64,000 nt of DNA from Eunapius fragilis (lineage: Eukaryota; Porifera; Demospongiae; Spongillida; Spongillidae): contig OY811979.1 of NCBI GenBank assembly GCA_963681505.1, positions 4,882,473 through 4,946,472 on the forward strand. Reading direction: 5' to 3'. Numbering within the stretch: position 1 is the stretch's first letter; the number at the start of each line of letters is the position of its first letter. The position numbers and the translations under genes are program-made. This document shows positions 12,401 to 23,403 of the stretch, piece by piece. Below the pieces are notes generated by a model. The model saw only the letters and a program-made list of their open reading frames with translations, had not been told where the DNA came from and ran no database searches.

Positions 12401-12580
12401 TTTGCTAGTGTGTGGTGTTCAACTGCTCTGATTGGCTGGACTATATGCCTGGGGCAAGTTCTTCAAAAAGGGTTGGCATCCTGTGGAGTGTGGTCCTGCT
12501 TTGATGAATTTAACAGAATAGATCTGGAGGTGCTCTCAGTGGTGGCCCAGCAGATCCTTACCTTCAGAGGGCAGGGTTTC
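9500..12580 (+). pseudogene. Axonemal dynein heavy chain, broken unprocessed copy (stem to AAA1)
   Basis: Scattered exons with intron remnants match an axonemal dynein heavy chain from the late stem into AAA1. They include a stem segment at 10380-10550 (KEYIKQFDKYKPLI), [18 protein letters not shown] at about 11563-11615, a [20 protein letters not shown] segment at about 11718-11780, INSKLAYGYEY at about 11968-12010, the AAA1 P-loop GPAGTGKT at about 12160-12190, and the Walker B region [19 protein letters not shown] at about 12497-12555. A working copy would power ciliary beating. This one has an in-frame TAG before [11 protein letters not shown] (about 11053), a TAG after TFWTTYVH (about 11646), a frame change near 11692 and small indels in the P-loop exon and at about 12450. 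It stops at about 12580 in a poly-G tract at the retroelement junction. The retained introns indicate a duplicated gene rather than a retrocopy. Which DNAH paralogue it is remains unclear. Confidence 0.8.
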
Positions 12581-12649
12581 ATCGAGGGGGGGGGGGGGGG
12601 GGGGGCAGCCCCCCTTGCCATTATATTGCCCCCCCTTGGTATTTATGGA

Positions 12650-14758
12650 GTGATCTTTAATAAATGCATCATAACTACACAAGTGATGAATACAACTTTA
12701 CTTAATAAAGTTAAACCGCAATCCTTCGACCTTTCTGCTACGCCCCGAGATAATTTCAAGATATCCCAATTGAAGCGAAGCCTTGAAGAGAAGCTGCAAA
12801 CGCTAACTAAGTGCGATGAAGAAATTCTGTCACTGGTTCCGGAAGGCGACATCGAAGAAGAGATAGTTCGGGCGGACAAAATCAAAGAACGACTGTACAA
12901 CGCCTTATCCTTGTTAGAATCCTCTTCACAGATGGCTTCTTATCCTACCAACGCTAGTCCAGTCGCTATAGAACCGTCCACTGCAACAGATTCACCTGAT
13001 GTGGATCCAGGATCACCTCGAGGAGCCAAGGTGCGACTACCCAAAATCTCTTTGCCTCGGTTCAGCGGTGACCCATTAAAGTGGACTACGTTCTGGGACC
13101 CATATCAGTCTGTAATTCATTTGAATCCTGACATTAGCAAAGTCGACAAGTTCAACTACCTGCGTTCTTTACTTGATCACACAGCTCTTGACTCTATCGA
13201 TGGACTGACTCTCTCATCAGCCAACTACCAGCAAGCCATAGACATCCTTTCTAAACGATTTGGCAACAAGCAGTTGATCATTTCAAAGCACATGATACTT
13301 TGTTGAACATTGATGCTATTATCCTCTGACCGAAACTTCAAGGATTTGCATCGACTGTATAACCACACCGAATCTCACATCCACAGTTTAAAGTCTTTGA
13401 GAATTGAATCTGCTTCTTATGGAGCTCTCCTTGCACCCGTCTTATTGTCCAAGTTGCCACCAGAACTGAGACTCATTGTGAGCAGAAAGGTATCAGACTC
13501 CAATCTGGACATGGATGCATTGCTAGCAACATTTGAGAAAGAATTGACTGCTAGGGAGAGAGCAAATTCTCAATCCTCACGACATGGTCAAGAAAGAGTG
13601 CAGCCTACAGTCTCTACTCTGTTCTCTAGTTCCCAGAACGTGAAGCCTAATCCACAGTGTTGCTACTGCCTGCAGAGTCATCCATCCACAAGCTGCACAT
13701 GTGTGACATCTCCTGCTGATCGCAAGCAAATCCATAAGACCAATGGACAGTGTTTCAACTGCCTACGCCGAAACCACACATCTATATGTGATGCCAATCT
13801 AAGCCGACCATCCAGCTCATCTCACTCTGTCCAATCTGGATTAGCCCCAGATGCATCATTAGTTCAGGCAACTCAAACAACAAGCACACTATGTTCCCAC
13901 AATCAACAGGTCATACTCCTGCAGACAGCCAAGGCAGTTGTTCACCAACCACATGACCCACATGTCTCACTTGAAGTGCGTTTGATTCTCGATGGTGGCA
14001 GCCAAAGATCGTACATCACTGAACGAACCCAACGTCTACTGAACCTAAAGGCTTCCAAGGAGCAATCGCTCTCTATAGCAACGTTCGGGTCAAACGAGGG
14101 CAGTACAAGGGTATGCCCTGTTGTTGACATTAGCCTGTGTCTGAGAGGTTACCCGTCTATGCTGCTCTCAGTCTATGTGGTGCCCACCATTTGTGAACCC
14201 TTGGTTAGGCAGTCGGTATCTGCGTGTGCCAATCAGTTTCCTCACCTTCTTGGACTAGAATTGGCTGATGTCCAGAGCACTGGGTTGAGCATGTCTGTGG
14301 ATATGCTAGTGGGATCTGACTACTATTGGGAGTTGGTGACGGGGAGCATCTGCAGAGGAGTCAGCGGTCCAGTAGCAATACACACGAAACTTGGTTGGGT
14401 GTTGTCTGGTCCATCCTCCCACGAAGATCCTGGACAGTGTGCTATGAACTTGAATGTTACTCATGTCCTACATGTTGATTCATGTCAAATGGAGCCTCAA
14501 ACATTGGAAGAGCAACTTCGAGCATTTTGGGAGCTGGAAGCCCTCGGAATACCAGACAAGGAGAAGACACTCTACGACACTTTCACAAAGGCTGTCAAGT
14601 TTGAGAACGGCAGGTACAAGGTTCCATTACCTTGGAGGGAGTTCCACGATTCATTGCCAGACAACTATCAACTCAGCTTAAACAGACTTCAAGGCCTGCT
14701 CCGTCGACTGAAACAAGACCCTGCAGTTCTCAAGGAATACACTGCTTCTGGCAAGTGA
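12650..14758 (+). mobile_element. BEL/Pao retroelement, truncated gag-protease-RT start
   Basis: The translation shows a BEL/Pao Gag-like region ([16 protein letters not shown] at about 13038-13085, DUF1759 type), two Cys/His-rich knuckles at about 13658-13795, and a DUF1758-type aspartic protease with LILDGGSQRSYI at about 13982-14020 and GSDYYWELVTG and KLGWVLSG further on. The N-terminal edge of the reverse transcriptase region follows at about 14500-14755. The reading frame is interrupted around 13290-13325, including a TGA at 13304, and ends at 14758. The RT core, RNase H and integrase are missing, and no LTR pair was identified. The element is therefore a dead fragment. It lies directly against the dynein relic and shares its frame across the junction. 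Confidence 0.85.
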
Positions 14759-14879
14759 ATGGAAGGGAGGAGTGTGGAGTACAGACATTGTGAACAATAG
14801 TAACTAATATTAGGGAGTGGGTGTGGTGTGCGTGATATAGAACATTTTGGATTGTAGCATGCTAACAGGTTGATTTGAG

Positions 14880-14991
14880 AATCCACTATCATCGTGTTGT
14901 GTGGACTTCACAATTCCTGCTGGAGGATGATAGTGGAGTGTGCTGGTTACTTGCCCAGAACAGTGATGGTACAGAAGTGGTATCCCTCAGG
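14880..14991 (+). other. Possible orphan coding exon
   Basis: An open stretch encodes VVWTSQFLLEDDSG and then CWLLAQNSDGTEVVSLR, and ends at a good donor (CAG|GTATGT at about 14991). The codon pattern looks protein-like, but there is no family match and no partner exon was found. It could equally be a chance ORF next to the dead BEL element. Confidence 0.25.
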
Positions 14992-15461
14992 TATGTAACA
15001 GGTACCAATGCTGGACCAGAACAAGAGTCACGCCCCTAATGAGTACTAGGCATCACATTGTCTGTCACTTAGTGGGATGGGGAGGGGGAGGGGGGGGAGT
15101 AAACTACATGTACTAACATTCAAGCACATAGAATGCATTCAAATCCAATATGCTGGAAGTGCACACTGACACACAATGTTTGTACACCAGGGACACACTT
15201 CATTAAATAAATGCTTGGCCATTCCCCCTTGCCAGGATAGGCCACTCCCCTTGCCACCCCCTCAGCAGGAGGCAAAACCAGACAACTCAAAACAACAACC
15301 TATCTACCTCCCTGCTGCGAGGACACAACAGGCTTGATATGGTACAATGTGCAAGCTTTGATGTAGGGGGGACAGTGGGAAGGGAGAGGGAAAGTGGGGA
15401 GAGTACACTGTTAGACGACAAAATGTACCACCGGGATGACGTCAGGTAGACATTTTCTTAC
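14992..15461. other. Gene-poor spacer
   Basis: G-rich runs at about 15078-15100 and 15366-15400, with no recognised exon. It may hold the downstream intron of the minus-strand gene at 15462-15741. Confidence 0.3.
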
Positions 15462-15741
15462 CCAAGCTCTCAACCAGGAGGGTCTCTGATGGGTCACCTA
15501 GTTTGTGGTCTTTGGTAAGGACCTTGGCCATGACTGCTGGTTCTCCTGGCATGTGTCTGAATGGGTTATTGATAGCTGTGGTGAAATGTGAGTGCGTGTT
15601 GTGTAGGAATCCATGTGCGCGTGTCAATGGAACCACACGAGCGTACCTAGAACGGCCGTTGGGTCCCCAACGTTCGCTACAAATATCTTGTCCTGTCGGA
15701 AAATGACCGCCGACATATTGATGTCGAAATGGTCGACCCAT
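15462..15741 (-). CDS. 5' coding exon of an unrecognised gene
   Basis: A minus-strand open frame starts at ATG 15741 (MGRPFRHQYVGGHFPTGQ) with a G at +4. It runs about 93 codons to a consensus donor TTGG|GTAAGA at 15462/15461. The frame also extends upstream to an ATG at 15780. The peptide is polar and rich in His, Pro and Arg, with no signal peptide, membrane segment or repeat, and I cannot name it. Downstream exons, which should lie below 15440, were not found. A perfect TGACGTCA-like site is nearby (GATGACGTCA at about 15435). Confidence 0.4.
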
Positions 15742-16208
15742 GTAAACATTTTGTAATATTTCATAATAATTATCAAACAATTGAATACGGCAAATTGAAC
15801 CACGTTGGTGTTACAGCTACGTCGATGTTATCTCTGGTCGCTAGTACAGCCAGGTCATGGGGTCTGCAAACAGTCATGTGAAAGTGATTGATGGGCATGT
15901 GCACATGAGGTGAGAGTGACGGGTGAGACAACAATTAGTGTGTACTTACGCATACGTATAGGGAGGTACAGTATCGTGGCGGGTTTCCACGAGCGCGTTT
16001 ATTTATAAAGTTGATGACGGGGACTAGCAGTGAAATCCACTCCCAGTTTAGCGCGCTACGCACTCCAGTTATCCAGAGCACTACAGCTGTATGCACTCCA
16101 TACACAATGTTGTAAATCTATATACGACTGTGGCATATGGATCGTCTAGCAATCTAAAAATGGATTGTCTGACAATAGATACAGTGTACCCATAAAAACA
16201 TGTCTCTA

Positions 16209-16410
16209 TTAGTATTGGCGGTATATAGGAGGATGAAAGACAATGATGGTGTAAAAAGCACAGAAACAACCATTTTGACAGAAATTGATGGAAAGATAAT
16301 ATCCCTCAGCTTGTTGCTGAGAATTGTGCTATTTCTATCCCTCACCGCCTCACGTCTGTGCTTTTTACACCACCAATGTGTTTCAATCATCAACCTTTTC
16401 ATATAGAAAG
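16209..16410. repeat. Foldback element (MITE-like)
   Basis: TGGTGTAAAAAGCACAGA at about 16238-16255 has an exact reverse complement (TCTGTGCTTTTTACACCA) at about 16356-16373. Outside it the arms are looser, and inside there is a CTCAG-CTTGTTG-CTGAG hairpin at the centre. The GGTGTAAAAAGC core and outer GGTATATAGGA resemble the larger foldback at about 56141-56360, so both may belong to one family. No transposase is encoded. Confidence 0.6.
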
Positions 16411-17180
16411 TTTTTATGTACTTGTTTTTGAAGTTTTTAGGCGTAGCATGATCATATCAACTTAAAGGGGAAAAGTGTTACAGCTGATACTTTATTAAAT
16501 TTGAATTCTCCAGGTTTGGTTAATAAATATGTAGTTACATGGGAGAGTAAATGTTACATTGTTTTACCTGCAGATTTATAATATAAAATGCCATGGCCAG
16601 TTTTTAAAAAGGCATGCTACATCAGGTGAACATTTGAAAAACAAAGCTTACATGTAAGTTCATTTGATTTTAAAATAACAGATATTGTAAATTTGAATAA
16701 ACTTGAAAATTTGCATTAATTCGTGAGCGGAAATTTTATGTGCCTGTAATAGTCATGCACGCACACACATCGCATACATATGCACATGCACAGCACGCCT
16801 GCAGTGGCAATTTGAGATTCATTGCAAAGTTGCTGTGAGAACAAAGTAGAGAAAACTAGTACATATTCCAATGAGAACTCAGAAATAATTAAATGTGCAA
16901 ACTATAGTTTTGCCTCATTTTCCTTTCCCCAAAATCTTGCTCCCTTTGGCGTGAACTTATTCTTTTCTTCTCAGTAAGTATTTATGGCAATAGCATGCAT
17001 AAAGAGAGTGTGACTTTCACTTGCAGCAATTTAGTTGTAAACTTTATTAACGCTCCATCGATAGCAATATTTAAAACTTGTGCCTCATGACCCTTGCATA
17101 ATGAAGACTTCTAATAGTGCATGAATGTCTGAAATAGCAGTGAGCTAGAATTGGTACCTTTGGTGTATGATGTGACATAC
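16411..17180. other. AT-rich spacer
   Basis: No exon was recognised on either strand. The stretch presumably includes intron or 3' sequence of the RAG1-N-terminal-like gene to its right. Confidence 0.3.
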
Positions 17181-18310
17181 AGCCTCATTATTCCAAGGTA
17201 TGGCAAGTCTGCCTTAATCGTCAATACCTGAGCTGCCCCAGGCTCAATCGATGATGAGATTCCTGCCTTATCCAACAAAGATCGCCTCTCTTCCTCGCTA
17301 AGGATGAGGACCTCTTTTTGGATAAGCGCAGATGCTTCTCCACCACTGACAATGCCTGGGATTTTCTGCATTTGAGAACATCGCAACTTTACAGTCCGTG
17401 AGCAGGCAGCTGTGGTTTCTTGGTGAGCTCTGGTAACACGCATGAATGTCATTGGCTAAAGTGTGTGTAGATATTGTGTAACCTCAGTACAAGTCAATGA
17501 CATTCACTTAATTGTTCCTCCTGTAGGAAGTTGTATGATGCCTTTGTCAGGACTGGTAGAGATGGCCCTCTTCAGCAATCCCACTGCTTGCTTCCCCTCA
17601 GGTGTAAGTGATGGTACACAGTCATGCCCTTCATAGTCACCAGCCTTAATATCCCTGCTGCAGTCTGTACAATTTACCAGAACATACGATAGCAGCAGGA
17701 GTATCACACCTGGTGCTTGTCTGATATGGGAGGGAACGCATGGAAGTGCTCATATACCTAAACGCCATGATGTCATATGTTTGTTTACTTAAAACATATG
17801 TGTACTGTTTACCTTGCATTCTTGGTCTGTATGTTTTAGCCAATTAAATACGATCACTGCACATTTGTAATGGACTCCCTTTTCGATGGCACTGATGGTT
17901 CTCTGCATTGAGAGCTGACATTGCTTGCAAAACATCTCCGGGTGAATATTGACATCATCCCCAGACGTGTCGATGTCAAAAGCAATTTTCAGCTCAGCTG
18001 AGAATACTTTGCACTCATAGCTAATACCCTTCTTTGCCCTGTACTTCGTTAGCCTCTGCCCACAAACTCTACAATGTATGGGAACTTGTCGGTTGTGGTA
18101 ATCCATACCTGTAATCATGTATACATGTAGGGACAAACCACAACACATGTCGATTATTCATGCAATTTGCTCAGCTTGTTTGTGGTGATAGAAAACGTGT
18201 CACCACATCAGGTTTGCCAATACTTATAGCCACATGCCTCCTGATCATCGCTGCAGTATGCTTACCTTCCAGCTCGGTCACCAAAGGCCACGTTGCATTG
18301 TCTAATTTAG
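17181..18310 (-). CDS. RAG1 N-terminal-like (N-RAG) zinc-binding gene, partial
   Basis: Minus-strand exons at 18108-17813, about 17710-17509 and about 17433-17181. A probable non-coding first exon ends at a GTAAGC donor at about 18266. The first coding exon has CRVCGQRL, then FDIDTSGDDVNIHPEMFCKQ and VFNWLKHTDQEC. This Cys/His layout follows the zinc-binding N-terminal region of vertebrate RAG1 (CRICG, then a SIHPxxFCxxC stretch, then WxxHxxxC). The second exon has NCTDCSRDIKAGDYEGHDC, and the third has SGGEASALIQKE and LLDKAGI before a GTATGT donor. Such domains without the RAG1 recombinase core occur in invertebrate 'N-RAG' transposon-like genes. No catalytic core is seen here, and the 3' end is not found. 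The second-to-third exon junction closes in frame only if the acceptor is the CCAG at about 17434. Confidence 0.65.
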
Positions 18311-20788
18311 TAACGCCCCCCTTCTAATTACGTGCCGCGTGGCCTTATGAAACGGTATGCGCATGCTATCTATGTGGGATGTGAATTGTGCGCATCTATT
18401 GGACATGCCAGGAAAGGGAGTGAAGTGTTTGGGCTCGTTGTAATTTTTTGATTTGCTCGTTCTGCTGAGTCATGGTCACCTTGTAAACATTGGATGTCTA
18501 TAATGAGGCATCTTTTTAGAATGATGTGTTAATACCGTAAATGATCTAATTATAGACCTAGTTTCCAGCCGCATACAACCGTGCCTTAACAGTTAACCTA
18601 TAACCTGCAATAAAAATGCTGATAATTGGATATACGGAACAAATGGCGGTCTTAATTTATTTGCGAAACGCAAATGTTCTATACTCATGTTGTAATCACA
18701 ATTACATGTCATGTTATGTTTAATGTTATCGACCTTGTCATAATCCTTGCAATGGCCTTTGTGAGTAAGTGCAGTGGTGGATGCATGACATCATTTGATT
18801 ACTGTTCCCTGTCCCTTGCCCCCCACACCGCCACCTTACTTTCTGCAGTGGGGATTACGGGGCCACACCCCCACCTCTAAGCAGTGCCCTCCTGGTACAC
18901 TGGCTGGCATGGATATTGTCAGGTGGGAAACAAGTGTTTACATGTTCAATGTATGTACTTGTACTTTTAAGAGTTAGGAAACAGTGAACCAGTTTACCCC
19001 TGTGCGATGGAATCTCAGAGGGATTGTGTTTACAATTGCTTTTTCCTTGCCCCCATTTATCCACAGCACTACGGGTCCTGTGGAAGGTACTGTGAGTGGT
19101 TAAGAGGTGGGAGAGAGAGGACTATGAGGGATACAAGCTAGTTGTATGGTACCATTAGAGATAAAACGTTGATGAAGATTTTACCCATTGGAACATTTTT
19201 TCTCCACGAAAATGTTTGATGTTACACTTTCACACTTCTGTTACAGTGTGGCAACATTGCTGTGTTTGCAACTTGCATGCAGAGTGGGAGGGTGGGTATA
19301 CACAAGTGGGAGTGTTTGATGTAGTTTCTCTTTAAATTCTAGGATGTGATGGTTGAGCAGCCAGCATGTGTTGAAGATATCACATGCTGGCTGTAAAAAT
19401 TGTACTGAATGGCTGTATGTAATCTTGCAGTATACTGATGTGATGTGCCCAGTTTCAAGATTGCCACTTCAAGGGTGTCTTTATCCATTCTTTGCAGTGC
19501 ACTGATATTTAGTTCCTTAGTATTTATTTTATGTATGTGTGTAGTATTATTATACATGTATGTACAAGTATGTGTTTGAGTTGTATATTATGCTTGTCAC
19601 AAGATTTACCACTTTATAAACTTAGAAGAAAGCACTACTTGTACACTGTATAGCAATAATATACACGAACATGTGTCATAGGGTGTTGGTAAAAAGGCCT
19701 GCATACTTACATTGTGTACACATACAGATAAGATCAAAGGCGCCAAAGTATTAAAAAGTACCGCAGCGCTGAAAAAAAAAAAAGGATTCCATGGCCGTAC
19801 TCGTATACGTAAGTTTTAAGAAGAGTGCTGTAGGCATGGTAGTAACCTCTATAACGCGTTTGTCGACCAGTGTTGTATGTGCGAGACCTATACGTGTCGG
19901 GTGATTTCGCCATGCCACGAGATAGTGTCTGCATGAGATAAAACATCGCCTGCTTGCTTTGTTAGCCTAGCCCTAGGTATACTATAGTCTCTGGCCGTGA
20001 GACACCAGCTCGTTTCACGCACAAGACTGAGATGTCATAAAAAAGCGCTGGGTGGTCAGCTATGCGCAGCAATTTGCAAATGATGGTAAAATTGATTTGC
20101 ATTGAACGGGTACATGGCTCCTATGTTGATGAGGGGGACGTGCGACTGTGTTGGCGCGTATACACGGTGCTAAGCAAGAGACGCCTTTGGTTTATCTTTA
20201 CAGTCCTACGTTACATGTACAGCCAAGCAAAATTATAGCATTTAGCAGGGCATTATAATGAGTCGAAAAAGAAAACGGACAGCACCCCCCCCCCCCCCCC
20301 CCCCCCCCCCCCCAGGTTGAATCGACCTGTCAAATGGCGCCCCCTCATCCTATCCTGGCCCCCCCCCCCCCCCCCCCCCCCTCTTTCCGGGGACGCCCAT
20401 GCACTCTCAAGAACAGAACAGAGCATTTATAAAAACTCTTACAGACTTACTTAAATATAATGCTGTTTCGACTTTTATAGTAAGTTTGATCAGCCTATGA
20501 TTTTTAAAAAGCAACAAATATATCGCTACCAATCAGATATATGGTAGACTGACCTAAACCTAGTCAGAGCCATCTCCCGGGCCATACTCTCCAGATCTTG
20601 CATGGCAGGTTAATCTTTTCTGTGCATTTTCTGTGTCTGTGTGTATATGTTTGACATTTTATATAATAAAAATAATAACTATGAATTTTATACCACAAAT
20701 TCATACAACAATATACATTATACCATATAGGAATATATTGTATAAACAAGTATTTAACTATTTAGTAAACTATGTAACTATGTATGAG
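18311..20788. other. Gene-poor spacer with hairpin and poly-C tracts
   Basis: No coding exon was recognised. A perfect 13-bp inverted repeat CAGCCAGCATGTG, with a 10-nt loop, lies at 19358-19393. Two poly-C runs of about 30 and 20 bases lie at about 20284-20313 and 20361-20380. The first follows AACGGACAGCA, as does the poly-C in COP1 intron 1 (about 27968), so a shared mobile element is likely. Confidence 0.5.
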
Positions 20789-20799
20789 TCAACCAACTA

Positions 20800-21148
20800 G
20801 GTAGAGGTCTGAGAATTTAGTACGGGGACCTGCGCTTGCAAGAAATGCTCTGGCATTCGAGCACACAAGGGAAAGGTTTAGTCTGGAATAAATGCTGTCC
20901 AGAGTGGTGGAAGTGGAGGAGTTAACCTGGACTGAAAGGCAGGAAGCAAGTTTCTTGAATGTGTTAGAGGCTAGTTGGCCCCAGGTCCCAAATGATTCAA
21001 CAACAAGGGGTATGCAATTCCAGCCTAGTTCTTCACAAATCGCTGAATTTGCTTGTATCCTTCGCTGTTCTGTGGCAAAGCTGCAGAGCCTGCTGTGTGT
21101 CCCGCTTCGGAAACTATCTTTAAAAAAAATGATAATGATCCTATGCAA
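20800..21148 (-). pseudogene. LINE fragment, C-terminal endonuclease tail
   Basis: The minus-strand translation contains ELGWNCIPLVVESFGTWG and YSRLNLSLVCSNARAFLAS. I recognise this as the conserved C-terminal tail of a LINE group in invertebrates whose reverse transcriptase is followed by a restriction-like endonuclease. Only the tail remains. The right end lies about 35 bp from the hAT-like MITE at 21184. A separate RT piece of a similar element lies at 40.6-42.4 kb. Confidence 0.55.
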
Positions 21149-21183
21149 AATTGAGTCATAAAAATGAACTAAGTAGCTACATG

Positions 21184-21609
21184 CAGGGTTGCCGAAAGTC
21201 AGGCTGGGGTCCGGCCTGCCAGGTCGGATAAATTGATGTTATTAAACAATTTATTAAAAATTCATGGCTAACCACAAAACATTATGGTATTATTAAACAA
21301 TTTTTTAAAAATTCATAGTTAACCATAAACGTAATTACCCAGTCGCCACGTTTAAAATTCATAGCTAAATTAACTGCGTGCCTAAGGACTAAGAATGACT
21401 AATAATTTCTGTAATCTGTAATTTGTAAATTGTAACCATTACCAGCTGATTATAATAACTATATTACTATATATAGCTATAGACATCGCAAAATGAATTA
21501 ATAATTTGTGGGTGGATCCCAGCCTGCTGGCCTGTCAGGTCATGGTCCGGCCTGCCAAGCTAAGCTAAATGTCCGGCCTGGCAGACCGGACTGGCCTTCG
21601 GCAACCCAG
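21184..21609. mobile_element. hAT-like MITE
   Basis: The left end CAGGGTTGCCGAAAG and right end CTTCGGCAACCCAG are inverted. They extend inward as GGTCCGGCCTGCCAGG-like sequence against GGCCTGGCAGACCGG. The flanks GCTACATG (21176-21183) and GTTACATG (21610-21617) form an 8-bp target duplication with one mismatch, as in hAT elements. The interior is AT-rich with a roughly 40-bp direct repeat (TTATTAAACAATTT and AAAAATTCAT at about 21238 and 21293). No ORF is present, so it is non-autonomous. Confidence 0.75.
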
Positions 21610-22143
21610 GTTACATGTACTAAAACATGTGAATGATCGTTTGGCTTTACCTGTGGAGGAAATCTGCAAACCCATGCATCCCAGAAAAACTGCCTTATTA
21701 TTGCAATACATAGATCCTGTAATTCTCATAATTGTGGGGGGGGGGGGGGTGGCGCTTTCTGGACGAGGTGGGGTACAATGGGTGGGCAGGGCACGCCTAC
21801 TCCCAGCTAGGGGCTCCCCCATGCGGGTCACGGGGGAAAAGCCCCAGCCGCTTTGCAACTTTCGCACTTTTCAAGTCACAATAGATAGCATATAATTGCG
21901 TAGAATTAGAAACATGCTAAGATAAAATACACTGCTTCCAGACCTACTTTCATTATCGATATACAGTATCCGCTAGATAAATAGATCAGGATATTTAACT
22001 ACATCCTGTGGGCTGGGACATTTCTACTGCTATCGGAAGAATCGTTGCCTAGTGTAGTGATCATTATAGTGTAAGAAGCCCCTGTAAATGATGCAGCAAC
22101 GAAGCTAGTTTCATTTTCCATTTTTCTACTACGTTTTGTGTAG
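21610..22143. other. Spacer with G-rich element remnant
   Basis: A poly-G run at about 21735-21750 is followed by GGGGCTCCCCCATGCGGG and GGGGAAAAGCCCC, like the G/C-rich MITE cores at 51.6 and 54.4 kb. The region may contain 5' exons of the gene at 22144, but none was resolved. Confidence 0.4.
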
Positions 22144-23403
22144 TGTATTGAGCATGAAAAGCTGTCAATATTTGCATTTGGGTATTGTGATATCGCTAAT
22201 ATTCCAACACCAATAAGTAGAGAAGCCATATACAAGGATAATTCATTGTCACAATCAGGTATGCTTTGTTTTTTTTTTGCATCCAGCCATAATGATTACA
22301 CTATGTAACTTTATTATTTAGCTGCTCAAATGTGGTGTCTAATGAGAGCAATGCCACTTATCATTGGGGATCGAATCCCAATTGGTGATGAGAGATGGAA
22401 TAATTTCACCCAACTTCTGTCCATCATGGATTATATATTTGCTCCAAAGATAACGAAGGCATGTTTGGTATATTTTATTGTGACAGTTTTTACTATGTGT
22501 GTTTATTTTTATGCAGGCAATGCTTGATGAAATGCCAGACATGATCCATTCATACCTTGATACCTATCGAAGGCTGTACCGTAAACGTTTAACCCCAAAG
22601 ATGCACTATTTAGTACATCTGCCAAGCTGGATAAAAAAGTAAGCCCTAGTGTATATATATATAATTTTATAATTTAAAACCTGTTGTATAGGTGCGGTCC
22701 ATTGTCAAATATGTGGAGCATGCGATTTGAAGCCAAGCATCAGTATATGAAACAATTAGCTAAGGTCATTGGCAACTTTAAAAACATCGCCAAAACACTC
22801 GCAAAGAGGCACGCTCAATTCATGTGCTACCAGCTAATGAAACCTGAGAAATTCCTTTGTAATCAGGTTGAATCCGGGAGAGGTAAGCACTATATACAAT
22901 TATACATTATTAAAATTGATTACAAATATTACAGCTGTGCAAATGAAAGTTTGTGAATTCAAGGAGGCCGAGACAATAAGTGACTGCTTTGGTGTAAATC
23001 CACAAACAAATGTGTATAGGTAAATTTATAAATCATGCAATCATAAAAAGTTAATGCACTTCTTTTTTCCAGAATGAAAAAAGTTGCAATGAAAGGAACC
23101 GAGTACAATGTTCAGGATGTTGTCCCATTGGTTTGCAACGATGTAGTTCCAAAGTTTGGTACAATACAGTACATGCTACACTTTGAGGACAACCCAAAAC
23201 AAATTTACTTCTTACTACAAGAGTTGGTGACAGTCACATATGACAGTCATTACCACGCATATGAGGTTCAACAGGGTTCAGCATCAATTATTTGCCAACA
23301 AGAAGCCTTTCTCGATCATCAACCTCTGGTTGTCAACGTTTGCTTTGATCGTACCGTCCATGAGAAACGTTTTGTTCGTGTTAGATATGTTTATGTTCCT
23401 TGA
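22144..23403 (+). CDS. CACTA/EnSpm-like transposase-related gene, 5' incomplete
   Basis: Exons join in frame without a stop: 22144-22258, 22322-22467, 22517-22638, 22692-22882, 22935-23019 and 23073-23403, ending in TGA. All introns are 48-62 bp with GT-AG ends. The protein has AAQMWCLMRAMPLIIGD, then PKMHYLVHLPSWIKKCGPLS and WSMRFEAKHQYMKQLA. The HYLVHLP...GPL...MRFEAKH pattern resembles the DUF4218-type C-terminal region of metazoan EnSpm/CACTA transposases. The N-terminal catalytic part would lie upstream and was not found. A polyadenylation signal AATAAA follows at about 23426. The intact spliced frame argues for a recent or domesticated copy. The family name rests on remembered motif similarity. 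Confidence 0.6.

Noticed and set aside
22459-22516. GC-AG intron in the CACTA-like gene
   Set aside because: A normal GT donor (TTG|GTATAT at 22468) also closes the frame and needs no unusual splice site.
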